Of a stretch of DNA of 64,000 nucleotides, positions 38,658 through 50,104 are shown one piece after another; position 1 is the stretch's first letter; every line of letters starts with the position of its first letter. Source of the stretch: Lonicera japonica (Eukaryota; Streptophyta; Magnoliopsida; Dipsacales; Caprifoliaceae). The notes under the pieces are model-generated. The model was not told the DNA's origin, ran no database searches, and was given only the letters and a program-made list of their open reading frames with translations. Location of the stretch: the NCBI GenBank assembly GCA_021464415.1, contig CM038463.1, positions 6,556,754 to 6,620,753 on the forward strand. Direction: 5' to 3'. A program made the translations under genes and the position numbers.

Positions 38658-41515
38658 ATGGCGCACTACACAGGCCAGTCCTAAAATCCAAACTCCAATG
38701 AGGTGCTTACATATGATGAAGTTGGTTTTTTTCTAGGAACCATTTTTGGGCCATTCTCTGAGGTGAGGTCGATTGAGATTTTTGACAATGATGGCCAGAT
38801 AGTTAGGGTTTGCTTACACCCTTCAGTCTAAAACACATAAAGTGATATTGAGAAGTATTCAAAGTACATTACTTTTCTGAGAGCCTTTCGTTTTAAGCCC
38901 ACCTTATCCCCTCCTGATATACTAACTTTAAAGCGGAAGTACCAAATCCCTAACTTAGTGAGAATTACGGCTTTTAACCTAGAGGAGAGGGCCTGTTACT
39001 TTCGATCAGGGGAAGTCTACTTCTGCAAATCGAATTTTGAGCACGGGCTCAGGTTCCCCATTGATGACCATGTCAAGGAGCACTTAGTGACCATGGACTT
39101 CGCCTCAGCTAGGTCTCACCAAACATGCGGTTGTACTTAATTGGGGCTGTGCTGATCTTCCGCATCATGTTCGCCTATAGTCACAAAATCATAATAGAGG
39201 AGTTTATATCTCTCTTCGAACTAAATGGCAGTAGTGGTAAGGCCAAGGGGGTCCTCAGTTGCCCCTCCAGGCTAGAAGCCCCCAAAATTATTCAAAGGCT
39301 CTCTGACATTATTTACTATGTATGACTGGAAGAAAATGTTCTTCTACGCCTCTATTGAGGATTGGGAGCATGATTCAAGATATCCCAATGTCCATGACCT
39401 CAAGCACTGGTTCACAGAGCCAAAGTCTATAAGTAAGTCTTCTAAGATCCTCAAATGTACACTTTTAATCATTTTCTTTCTTCTTTATAGAGAATTTGAG
39501 CTGACATTCCTTTTTTGTCAATTTCTTAATAAAGGAGAAAAGGACTGAGCTGGTGGAGTCATCTTGGATAAAAGATGCTATATATATCTTCCTTAAGCAT
39601 TATACCAAGACATTTGCTCCAAAAATGCTGTGGAGATATGGCCTGGGTCCAATGCCTGCTAATATGGACCCCAACTTCCTAACGGTGGAGGACCTAAAGC
39701 CCATAGACGTGCTGAAGCCCTATGAATGTAATGACCAAGGCTTAAGGCCTCAAAGGCCACCAAGAAAGATTTCAAAAACCAATGTCTCTAGGAATTTGAG
39801 GCATCAGAGGACACAAAAACTGAAGAAGGGGGCTTACAAATTAGGGGTTTCGAGCAGGATTGTAGCAACTCTCCGGTGACACTATCTTAGAGGTCGCCTC
39901 CTTCAACAAGTCCCAGTGGTAACCAAGAAGAGTAAGGCTTCCACTTTGAATTTTATTATATCACTATTTTTCTTCTTTTACTAACTTTCTCCAACCTTTG
40001 TTAATTTTTTTTTGCCTCCACTTTTCAAAGTTAGCACTCAAGGTGAATACTGATAAAGCCACCAAGAAGAGGAGTACCATTCTCAGGGGTTTGCCCCCCT
40101 CCAAGAGATCTAAAGGACCTAAGGTGGTAAGGGAGGACATCCCTATACTATCAAAGGATTCTACTTCCACAAAAGCTTCAACCGCTACAACTGTTTTCCA
40201 TCCAAAGGGCATACATTCCTGGATTGATTTAATGACTGCCCCCATTAGGGACTTTCATTTCTTGAGTCCAGAGAAGATAGCTCTAGAGAATAAAAGTATC
40301 CCCGATGCTGAAGTTGTTCAGAGTTCCTCCACCAAAGGCTCAAATAATAAAGGATATGAGACTGAAGAGGACATGGTTATCACGGGACTAAGGATGCTCC
40401 AGCTTAGACATCATCTCCTACCATGCCCAGCACCAACGTGCCTGAATCCATTCCTCGGGACAGGTCTGACTTTTTTGTCAAAGGCCTAACACTGCCTCCT
40501 TTGTCTTAGGCAGTTCTAGACCAGGCCAAAAAAAGGGATCAAGTCTATTACTAATTCTTTTGGCTTCCACATGGGCCAGGTAATAATTATATCATATATA
40601 TTTGCATCATCGTTATTCTCTCCCATATTTACTGACTTGTTTTTTTTCCCTTTATAGGCCTTACATCTCTTTTACTATTCAGTTCATTTGGCTGGGGAGG
40701 GTACGAGTTATGTGGGCAACTTTTCCCTCTAAGAGGAGTTCTTAAAACACATAATAAGCTATTCATTGCAAGGAGTGACCTAGAAAGAGCTGAACAATAT
40801 AAGAGAGGCATGATGGTCTAGGATAACAATGCTCTTTCTGAGACTAAGGGTTTAAAGGCCAAGGTCGACAACTTCATTAACATGTTTGGCCGACTAGAGT
40901 TGGCTTAGAAAAGTTTGGAGCATGAGCATGAAGCTAAGAAGTAAAAAGCATTTAGCTTCAAATATGAGGTGATTCAGGCTTGGAGGGAGATCCAACTAGC
41001 TGGTTCCACATTAAAGGCAGCTCAAAGGGCTACTGAGTTGAAGCGTAAAAACAGGAAGATACTGAGGCCAAATTAAAGGATCTCCAGGTCCAGTTTTTCA
41101 CTAAGGAAACCGAACTTTATGTTTCTCGTCAGCACCATGAGGTCACCCAGGTCCAGGTCTCTGATTTAGAAAATGAACTAAAGGAGCTGAATGACTTAAT
41201 CCCTATTATAAAGGCACATGTTGTAGAAGAGTTTTGTGGTCATGAAGGGCACTTTCTAAAGATCTCTGACTCCTTCAGCACTGGATTTTATAAGTATGAG
41301 GAGCTTGTTCTTCAGAAGCTTAAAAACATTAAGAGCCTTAAGATCCCAATATAAATTGAGGTGACTCCAGTGTTAAAGGCCAAAATAGCTGAGAAGAGGC
41401 ATGATGCTGTCGCGATCCTCTAATTAATTAGGGCAAATGAGCCAAATGTGGTGGCTAAATGGGAGATAGGACTCCCTACTCCAAGTGGGTCACCAAATGA
41501 GGAGGAAGATTAAGG
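38658..41515 (+). pseudogene. Decayed gag-like/'putative gypsy-type' ORF of a Ty3/gypsy element, antisense to its pol
   Basis: A chain of open segments interrupted by stops. It begins at ATG 38658 (MAHYTGQS then stop). It continues through ITAFNLEERACYFRSGEVYF and FEHGLRFPIDDHVKEHL (about 38958-39140), FRIMFAYSHKIIIEEFISLF (39150-39310) and MYDWKKMFFYASIEDWEHD (39318-39430). A basic, Ser/Lys-rich stretch follows (39990-40490), then a region with coiled-coil character (about 40840-41330). The GLRFP and WKKxFFY blocks resemble the plant 'putative gypsy type transposon' domain (Transposase_28-like). I infer it is the extra ORF found in Tat-lineage gypsy elements, because the pol remnant at 44000-45960 is on the opposite strand. 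Clearly non-functional. Confidence 0.65.
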
Positions 41516-42606
41516 CCAGGGCCAGCAATAGATTTAGGTTGCTTCTGTTTTTGTTTCTCACTTCATTTTATAATGTAAGTGTACACTTTATTAATGAAAT
41601 AAAAAAAAATTCCCTACTTGTTGTATGGTCTAGCACTTGTTTATATTTTATCTAAGTTTTATGTGAGATATAAATAGCTAAATGTTGGTTAGGTACCTTA
41701 TACCCTACACTTAGGGAAAAAATAAAAATGAAAAGAGCATAATGAGAAATTATGTGTAGAGGTTTGGTTATCTTAATAGGTCATCAAGTTTCTGGGTAAG
41801 TCTTTGAAATTGGGTGCCCCCATAACTCAGCCATATTCTTTAGTGTACCATAAATCATATATCAAATCTTGCCTAGTCACTTAAGTCATTTCATAATGCA
41901 ATACATCCTTTTGTATGATTATTAGTACGACGTCTTTTAGAGAAGGTTTTCGATGTATTAGGCCAGTTATACCTTTTTAACTTTATATGGAATTGGTTAA
42001 GTTAAGTAAGTTTGTGCCCCCCAGACTTAAGTGATTTTATTCTATCGAATTTTTTTTTTCAGATGCTGGTATGCATTTATGCCTTGTTTCAAGTCTTTTT
42101 TATTTTTTAATAGGTTTTGAAGGCCTGTTTGATTGATGAAACTGACCAATCTATAATAGGTTTTTTGTTCAGGCTTGTAATACTTAAAAAAATTTCACTT
42201 TTGACTAAGTCTTTCCAAAGTTCCGCACCCATGACTTAGTCAAATTTTGGTAAATACTTCAAATGTGTGTAGGTTCACAGAGTATAAGTGTGTCTTTCAA
42301 GCTGTGCATTTATTAAAATGACCTATTTGTGAAAGGATTTAGAGATTTTTAAAAAAAATTGAACAAAAAGATTCTTTATATATATCTTTGAGCTTTTTAA
42401 CGAGCTTTAGTATACAAATAGTTATTATAGGCTGAACTCTAAGGATAATACTTCTTGAGGTGCTCTATGTTCCACTACCTCATAAATTACATGCCTTCAA
42501 CAGTCCTTAAATAGTAAGTTCAAGGTTTGCTGACTTTCATAATTACATAAGTGCCTTCATATTTAGCTACTAGTTTTGTATGTTTGGACACCTTAGTAGC
42601 CAATAC
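41516..42606. other. Non-coding interior of the decayed gypsy element
   Basis: No reading frame of note lies between the antisense ORF remnant and the inserted LTR. The probable 3' end of the antisense transcript is near 41580-41610 (AATGAAATAAAAAA). Confidence 0.4.
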
Positions 42607-43939
42607 TGTGACGCCCTGAATCCCGTTAAGAGGATCTATCCTCCGGAACCAAATTAATCACAATGCCGTATGCTGACAGCGGGTTAATGAAGAAATAATT
42701 TCCCATGAAAAACTTAAAATCCAAGTTTTTAATCAACCAAGATATGATTCGTTCCATAAATTTATCCACAAGACAAAGAAACTAATACAAATAAACAACT
42801 AGCCCCCAACGAGGTCCCAAGTACAAGATATACAATCTCCATAATGCATTCAATGTATAAATAAGTTCTAATGCAAATGCATCACATGAATCTTTATTAA
42901 AACTCAAAGAACAATGGCCTTTATATCGTGAAAGGCTTATAACTAGAAATTAAGCAATAGTAATGTAAGAAAATAGGTTTTAGTATAAATTCCCACCTTT
43001 ATGAAGCTAGACTGTTGAGTTTGGAAGGTTGAATCAAGCAGAGGCTTGCCCAATAGCGAAATCCCCAATTCTTGAGCTTGAACTTTCAACAATGGAGGAG
43101 AGAAAATGAAGAAGATGAGAATGGTGAAAATGAAAGCTTGGATTGAGGACGAAATAGGGAGATAAACACCTTTAAATGGCCTCCCAATATTGAGCTCTCA
43201 ATCCTCTCTATCTCTCTTCCATGTATTGGGGTGAAAATGTGTGTTTGTGGTGTGTTTAAAGGGTGAGAAAATGGTTAAATTTCAGGACTGTCAAAGCTGG
43301 ATCAATCCAGCTCATACCTGGATCGATCTAGGACTTTCTGCTCATTTTGAATCTAGATCACTGTTCGTAATTCTCTCATAACTTTTCACTTAGAACTCCG
43401 ATTTAGGTGATCTTTATGTCCACGGAAATCTAATTCAAAGATCTAAAACTTCACAAGAGGAAGTTTTCCTAAATTATTGATGGACTAATCCCATAAATTC
43501 TTAGAAGATAACAGTCTGCCATCGAGTTACAATACGATCAAATTTTGTTAATCGGCTCACTTCGTACACTGTTTTGACCAACAAGAAGCATGAAATGGCT
43601 TTTGGTCAAAACACGAAAGTTGTAGAAGGGAATAAAATAAAGATGTGGTCGCAAACGAATAATCATTTGGACATCGTATGGAGAAGATATGGCCTCTCAA
43701 AGTTGGCCAAAAATTAACTTTTCCGAAAAGTTCAAAATGCATGATTAACTTCTCATTTTCAATTCAGGCCACCCGAGTAACAAAACGATTGTTCTCACAA
43801 ACTTAATATACCTAATATGATATTTTAGAAGTGTCAGATCAAATACGAGAGGTTCGGAACCCAATGTTCACTCCTTAACGGGGATTTAGCCTTAATTAGG
43901 CTTAAGAAAAAGATTCGCTCAAATATAGGGTACGGGATA
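42607..43939. mobile_element. Probable solo LTR of another Ty3/gypsy element, nested
   Basis: The block starts TGTGACGCCCTGAATCCCG and ends GGGTACGGGATA, a pairing (GACGCCC...GGG(A/T)TA) common at ends of some plant gypsy LTRs. Short flanks ATAC (42603-42606) and TTAC (43940-43943) may be a degraded target duplication. About 1.33 kb holds no gag or pol similarity, as expected of a solo LTR. The flanking text is of the older element on both sides. Confidence 0.5.
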
Positions 43940-43943
43940 TTAC

Positions 43944-45960
43944 TTTCCATAGTACCATGTGACCACATTCAGGCTTCTGTGTCCGAATTTTTTTTTTATA
44001 ACTTTTCACCATACTTCTTTTGTCGGCTTACTTTTTAACTCAAGCTTGTTATTTATTTTCTTTTAAGAGGTTTAAGTTGGCCAACAAGTCTGCATTATTT
44101 TGTACTGGGTTATCATAATTGACTCTGTATATCATTATCCCCAAATCCATAGGGATTACTGCTTCGATGTCATAGGTCAAAAAGAAAAGAATTTATCTAG
44201 TTGGACTTATGATCGTGGTTATGTATGTTCAGAGAACTGATGAGAGCTTATCTGACTAGTTTCCTTTTACATCACCCAACTTTTTCTTGAATGCGTTTAA
44301 CAGAATTGTATTGGTGACCTTGGCTTAGCCATTGGCTTGAGGATGCACTAGAGAGTTGTCTTGATTTTCTATGCCATGTCCTCGGCAGAAGTCTCTAAAG
44401 AAATTCCAATCAAATTATTTTCCATTGTCTTTAACTAACACCTTTAGCAGGTTGAACCTACAAATAATATTCCTCCATACAAAATTTTGAATTTTTAGGG
44501 TGGTGCCTCCACTGCAAATTTTATCTGACCTTTTTCTTATAAGGAAATGACCAATTATATCGATTCTCCATTGAAAGAACAGCTAGGGGCTACATACAGG
44601 GGTAATTGCTGGTATGTGTTGGATGTTGGTAAATCTTTGTCATTTGTCACAACTTCTTACCAACTCTTTTGAGTATCTTTCAAAATTGTAGGCTAAAAGT
44701 AGCATGCTTTCCAACTTGTAATGCTAACGACCTAGCAGCTAGGTGCACTCCATATAAACCTTTGTGGATTTCTAACATTGCTATTTACAATTGATGGGAA
44801 TGAAGACTAACTGGAAAATCAATAATATACCCTTTTTGTATAAATTTTCATAAATGGTCAAGTATTTGTTAGAGATGTACTTAATTCTTTTGGCTGCTTT
44901 TTTTCCCTCAAGTAAAGTCCCATATTTGAGGAAGTTTATGGGGTTAATCCAGCATTTATAGACTTGAACTAGAGCCACTTTGACCTTTTTTGGTTCCTCA
45001 ATTGACTTTTTCTTTAAGTATTTTATGTGGACTCCCTTTGGTGTTTTCGTGGAGGAGGTATGTTTTACTTTGTTGTTTAGGGCTCTAGGAACTTTGATGA
45101 AGATGACATTTCTAAACATTTGAGCTGCTATGGCCAAGTTGTGTATTAGAATCTGCCCTATAACAATTGTGGAGTCATTGTACACTACCATATGGTATTT
45201 TTCTCTCCTTATCCCTGCTAGGATTGTCTTGTACTCAAATTCATTATTGGAAGCTTTAAAGAAGAATTTTAGAGTTGCTTCAAAGATGTTTCCTTCAAGA
45301 GTGATGAGAACTAGACTTGCTCCAGAGCCTTATTGGTTAGACGCCCCATCAGTATGGAGAATCCATATCAGGACTTTTGGAATTAGATGTGGGAGTCGTG
45401 CTGAGCGTGACTTGTTTGGATTAGAGGGTGGCAAGAATTGAAGAGGATTTGATACCCATTCTTCATTGTAGGTGAACTCTGTAATAAAGTATGACATGAC
45501 CTAACCTTTGATGGAGGTCTTAGGCTTATAAGATAAGACAAACTACCCTAGTTCTATAACTCAGATGACCAACCTTACTAATTACTCTGGTTTGTCTAAA
45601 ACTCTTCGCAATAGGCGATTAGTGAGCACGTTTATTGTATGGTCTTGAAAGTAGCTCCTTAGCTTTCCAGAGGTGATGAGGATGACATAATCTAACTTCT
45701 CCAATTTAAAATAATTGAGCTCTATGCGATGCAAGGCCCTGCTAATATAGTATACTGGCAATTGTGCTAATGTGTCACCTCTTATATGAGCATAGTTAAC
45801 TGTAATTTGAGAAACAACCAAGTAAAGGTAGATGACCTACCCTTTTGTAATGAACTTAGCTTCAAGGTATTGCTTGAGTTATTGGAAACATGTCTCACAT
45901 TCTTTCATCCACTCGAAAGTCTTCTTGTGAGTTTTGAAAAAAGGATGGCATTTGTCAGTG
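43944..45960 (-). pseudogene. Decayed Ty3/gypsy pol (RT end, RNase H, second RNase H-like, integrase)
   Basis: On the minus strand, reading right to left: DKCHPFF and FEWMKECETCF (45960-45850) match the end of gypsy reverse transcriptase. PVYYISRALHRIELNYFKLE and KLRSYFQDHTINVLTNR (45820-45590) are the RNase H block. VVYNDSTIVIGQI and IKVPRALNNK (45190-45060) resemble the second, archaeal-type RNase H of Tat elements. INPINFLKYGTL, KYLTIYENLYKKGI (44960-44800) is the integrase zinc-binding region. Near 44330-44250, ANG...AKVTN...LLNAFKKKLGDVKG resembles the integrase C-terminal part. Frameshifts and stops are frequent. The gag and protease parts and most of RT are absent. Confidence 0.8.
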
Positions 45961-45984
45961 GCTTTAAAAATAAATATATTCAAG

Positions 45985-46460
45985 GCTACTACTTGTATCG
46001 GTTTGAAACCGACACTAGTTTGTATGGTTTTCACGGTTTGAAACCGACACAATTTAAATATTGTCCCCTTATAATCGTCACGGTTCTAAATCGTCACAGT
46101 GTTAGCCATGTACACTGCCTGTTGTTTCGGTCTTAATCCGAGTCAAGGTTTATCTTTATTATTTATGTTGTGACGGTTTTGAACTGTGACAAGGTTAATT
46201 TAAAATTTTAAAAAAATATGTGCAAATACATAAATTCCCCAAAAAAATTCTAATATACCTGCTATATAATTACATTCCCAAACTAAATTCTCATTGCAAT
46301 TGCAATCACACAAACCAAAAATTCTTATTCAATTACAATCACATAAACCAAATTCTCATTGCAATTATCAGAGCCTATATTATATTTATGGTGGTATATT
46401 TTCCAGAAGCTAAAAATAGCTTACAAAAATTAGTTTAATACCCTAAAAAAGTTTAGTAGT
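45985..46460. repeat. Repeat-rich element with CGGTTTGAAACCGACAC motifs
   Basis: The motif CGGTTTGAAACCGACAC occurs twice (about 45998 and 46032), followed by CGGTTCTAAATCGTCACAG (46080) and CGGTTTTGAACTGTGACAAG (46173). It begins near TACTACTTGTATCGG and may end near AGTTTAGTAGTG at 46459, which would give CACTA-like termini (CACTA...TAGTG). The termini are short and no 3-bp duplication is convincing, so the class is a guess. It truncates the gypsy pol. Short repeats of TTCTCATTGCAATT and TCACA(C/T)AAACCAAA fill 46280-46360. Confidence 0.45.
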
Positions 46461-49400
46461 GGTTTTCCCCGCACAGAAAATATTGCATGTAAGTTATTGT
46501 AACAATTCATAATATTTTTAATAAATAAGTGAGAAGAGAAAATGATTTGAGCAGCTGGAGGCTAGTAAATTAATGAGTACGATTACTATTACAATTAAAT
46601 GGCTAGGGGAATATAATAAATGTATTCTACGTGAAGTACCAGTCGTAGACTCGTAATCGGCCAGTCACTGTACCCCGCTGATCAGCATGAGGGTAATCTT
46701 CTGAACTTGGGAAGTCATACGGCCAGTTTCTAGTTTCTATTGCTAACTAGAGCACATAACAAAACAAATAAAGTGATGATCATTATATTGTGTGTTTTCA
46801 GTAAAACATATATATCATTATGACAACTACAATGTTTTGATAAAATCCCGAAATTTTGCTTAAAAACTAATTTACAAATAGAAACAACACCTTAGCATGC
46901 AAGCGCAAATCAATAAAAAGAGAAAAAATACGGCTGTCATGGTTAATGGCTAGCTTAATTGGATTCAAAGTTACATATGATTAATACGACTTGAAGAAAC
47001 CATTTATAATTCAACTACTCTAACAAAAGTTTCATCTATATACTCATCCAATATCTCATATTTCGTTCTTCATCATAAAAGATAGCAGTGATGCCTTCCA
47101 AGGCTTTCGTGACACTACTCCTAATCCTCGAAGCTTGGACCCGCTTCTTCAAGTTACAATTTCTGCCACTACACCTGTTAGTGCAGTTGCAGCCATTCAA
47201 CCACAACCTAACTTAACATAGCGATGGACAAATCATAATAAGATAATTATAATGTAATAAGAACAACATAACCATTTTAAAAGAAAAGAATAGTGAATTG
47301 GTTCTAGAACGACCTTCAATATGGCATGGGAGCATGAAGATGTTTCATTGGCATGAGTTGGTTTTGTAGTTCGATTTTGGTTTCCTTGTTGAAGTCATGC
47401 CATTACTTGTTATAAATTAGACAAAAGAAGAACATAAATCTTTACTCTTTTCCATCAATCTAATTGTAATTTATAATGCTACTAAATGATCAGTAGGAAA
47501 GGTACTTCATCTGTAAAGTAATCTCTGTATTTAGTAAGCCATGCTGTCACGATTTCCTGAAATAGTTGAAACATTTTTCTTTCTCAGTATTGAATTAATA
47601 TGGTAGAGGAAAATAAGATTTTCTTTGTAAAATATAAAGGTTACACTGAATGTTTCTTTGTTTTGAACCTCTGAAGTCTGAATGGCCAAATTCAATTCAG
47701 ACACAAAATGGCTAAAGTATTATGATTAATTCCTATTCAGAGATTGCTTTCAATCATTGAAATAAATGATACCTAAAATTAATATATTTTATCAAAGTGA
47801 AAGAAAATCTTTCAATTCGGTGTTGTTTTTAGTTTAGTGGGCATTTTGCATTCGTTTAGTGAATGGATATAAACATGATTCAATTTATTATTGTGTCCAA
47901 AAAGAAAACGTGAAACTCTTATTTTAAAATAAGAGAATATTACAGCAGTAAGATCACAAATTATAGATGAACGTAAATTATCAAGGATAGCTAGCTAGTT
48001 GTAACTGTCTAAAATTACTTTGACAATTTTACAGTGACCTGACCAAGCTTTTAGACAATAAGCATTTCATCTAACACCAACCTAGCTACTTATGTCAAAG
48101 ACACCAATCTACTTGGTATAAAACCAAAAATAACACAAAGTAATATACAAGCACATACATATTGAATCCTGCTCAAACTAATCGATACAGTTGGTGGTTT
48201 AGGAGATCTCGAGATGTCAAAGTCGTAAACCATTTCACTTTCTCCCCTCAACTGATTTTCATCATCGCCATCCTCGTTCGAGGCTGTCAAAGTTGTAAAA
48301 TATATTATACTATGCATTGATATTTTTTACATTTTTATAATAATATCCATGCACGTACCTTTTCATTTCCTGATCGACATCAACTCTTCCCTCCTCCTTT
48401 ACCCGGGCTTGGGGACCGGTAATGCAAGAAAATACTCAAAATAGTGTAGAAACAACAACAAAGGAAGACTCAAAATAATGTACAATAAATTGCAAAATAA
48501 GCCTCAAAATAGTTTATATACCAGTCACACTAAATAGCCTAAATTTGTCACCAAATCAGCCATATAAGGCAGATCACTAACCAAAGAATAAGAGGAAAGC
48601 AGTAACCAAAAAATCACCTCGTGAAATGTATTATCAGCTATATTAATGTACTTTTATACTTTCAAACATCATGTTAATGGTTACTATATATTAAAGGAAC
48701 TTTATTGAAGAGCACTATGATTTTCAAGTGAGTTTTTAAAAGCAAACTCAAAAGGGAAAAAATCCCCGCAGTCCAAATAAGAAGTATAGTTTAAGAACCG
48801 ACGGTCTACAAATTCACAATTTATACCAACCTTAATGAATTATCAAACTAATGAAAAATATAGAGTGCCCTGATCTAAATATTGAGAATATATTATAAAA
48901 AATTTAAAAGTTTCATTTATTATTGATCATATCCCTTTAATAGTGATGGCAATGGGTTTGGAAAGATGAAATGAATAAAAGACAAAGCAATTAGACTTCT
49001 TAAAAATAATGGAATTGTATATATATATAAGCTGCTAATTTATTTAGTTTATATATATGCGAGTTTAAGAAAATAGTTAAATGTCTAAAACAAGTAACAT
49101 ATTTACTTTTATATATAATAGTTACATTACAACATATTGGGTACAACAATCAATTGAACTTTAAACAACGACAAACACCACAATATCTAGAATCTTATGC
49201 AAATATCATAAGCTTAATAGTTGCTTGTATATATTGAAAAAGTAATATAAATGGATGATTCTATAATTTATTTTAATGCAAGTTTTACACACGAATCAAC
49301 AGTATGTATGATACGTATATATGGAAAATTATACACATTATTATTACATTGTGTTTGTTGTAACATAATAGTGTTCAATAAATGTTCATCTTTAGTAATG

Positions 49401-49764
49401 TTTTAACTAATACTTCTATATTCGATTTTTATCAGATTTTAATGATTTTTGTTTTATTACGTTTATTTGTAAATGCACTATCATATAAATAATTAAAAAC
49501 TTTTTAAGAATTATTTTTCAGATACATGACACTTCTAAACCAAATGCCTCCCGAACAAATCATCTTGAAGACCAACATTAATACTTTTCAAAAACTAAAC
49601 ATAATTCCATGCAAGACCATCAAAATTTCATAAAAATCCATCAATTGTAGCCCAAGTTATTCCCGAATCAATTGACCACGAAAACACACCCAAAGTTTCA
49701 TCAAAATCCCTCACATCTATCCCAAGCCAAATGCATTCTTTTCCTATATTCACCACCGTTGCTA
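46461..49764. other. Intergenic region with scattered exon-like fragments
   Basis: Mostly AT-rich non-coding DNA. On the minus strand there are a rhamnogalacturonate lyase-like exon (46640-46746) and three further short open segments with splice-like borders near 47050-47225, 47310-47400 and 48159-48283 that I cannot assign. From 48400 to 49760 I see nothing gene-like apart from AT tracts. Confidence 0.4.
46640..46746 (-). pseudogene. Isolated rhamnogalacturonate lyase-like exon
   Basis: On the minus strand an acceptor CTCTAG is followed by an open segment that contains NWPYDFPSSEDYPHADQRG and TVTGRLRV, then a donor-like G|GTACTT; read through, it meets TAG at 46627-46629. The pattern WPY(D/N)FP-S-D(F/Y)P-QRG-V-GRL is characteristic of plant rhamnogalacturonate lyases, cell-wall enzymes that cleave pectin backbones. 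The neighbouring exons that should carry the GLAAPG and GSWQ blocks are not found nearby, and transposon sequence lies just downstream. Best read as a gene fragment. Confidence 0.5.
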
Positions 49765-49890
49765 ACCATCTAATCCAATGGCCAGGATTCAAACTTTAGT
49801 TTTTGGATCGATCCATGTGAGAGGTCCATTAACCAATCAGATATCACCTTTTGGAGTGTCCTTTCAAACACTCACCATTTAAATCTGCCC
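49765..49890 (+). promoter_or_regulatory. Candidate histone H1 core promoter
   Basis: Two CCAAT boxes (49775-49779 and 49833-49837) and a TATA-like TTTAAAT at 49878-49884 lie 110-220 bases before the first ATG. CCAAT plus TATA is common in plant histone promoters. Inferred from motifs only. Confidence 0.45.
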
Positions 49891-49993
49891 AAATTCTCCA
49901 TCGCTCTCACACCAAAAATACCAGTGGATTGAATTCCCCCAATATCGAAAACCCTAACCCTAATTTTAGAGTATCAATTTCGCTGATTCTGTA

Positions 49994-50104
49994 ATGGCAG
50001 CAACCGAAGAGCCAGTTCCGGTGAACGAGATGACATTAGAGCCGGTGGTGGAGGAGAATAAAGCCGAGAATGGCGTCAAGACAAAGAAGGCCGAAGGAGC
50101 CTAA
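49994..50104 (+). other. Displaced N-terminal frame of histone H1 (36-codon upstream ORF)
   Basis: ATG at 49994 opens MAATEEPVPVNEMTLEPV, the acidic N-terminal tail expected of plant H1, and stops at TAA 50102-50104 after GGA GCC. The expected continuation PKEPKAKKPRNPPSHPPY lies in the next frame, so one extra base (most simply a G in AAGAAGGCCG, about 50089-50091) separates tail and body. As the sequence stands this is an upstream ORF that overlaps the main frame. Either a sequencing or assembly error or a real mutation would explain it. Confidence 0.75.
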
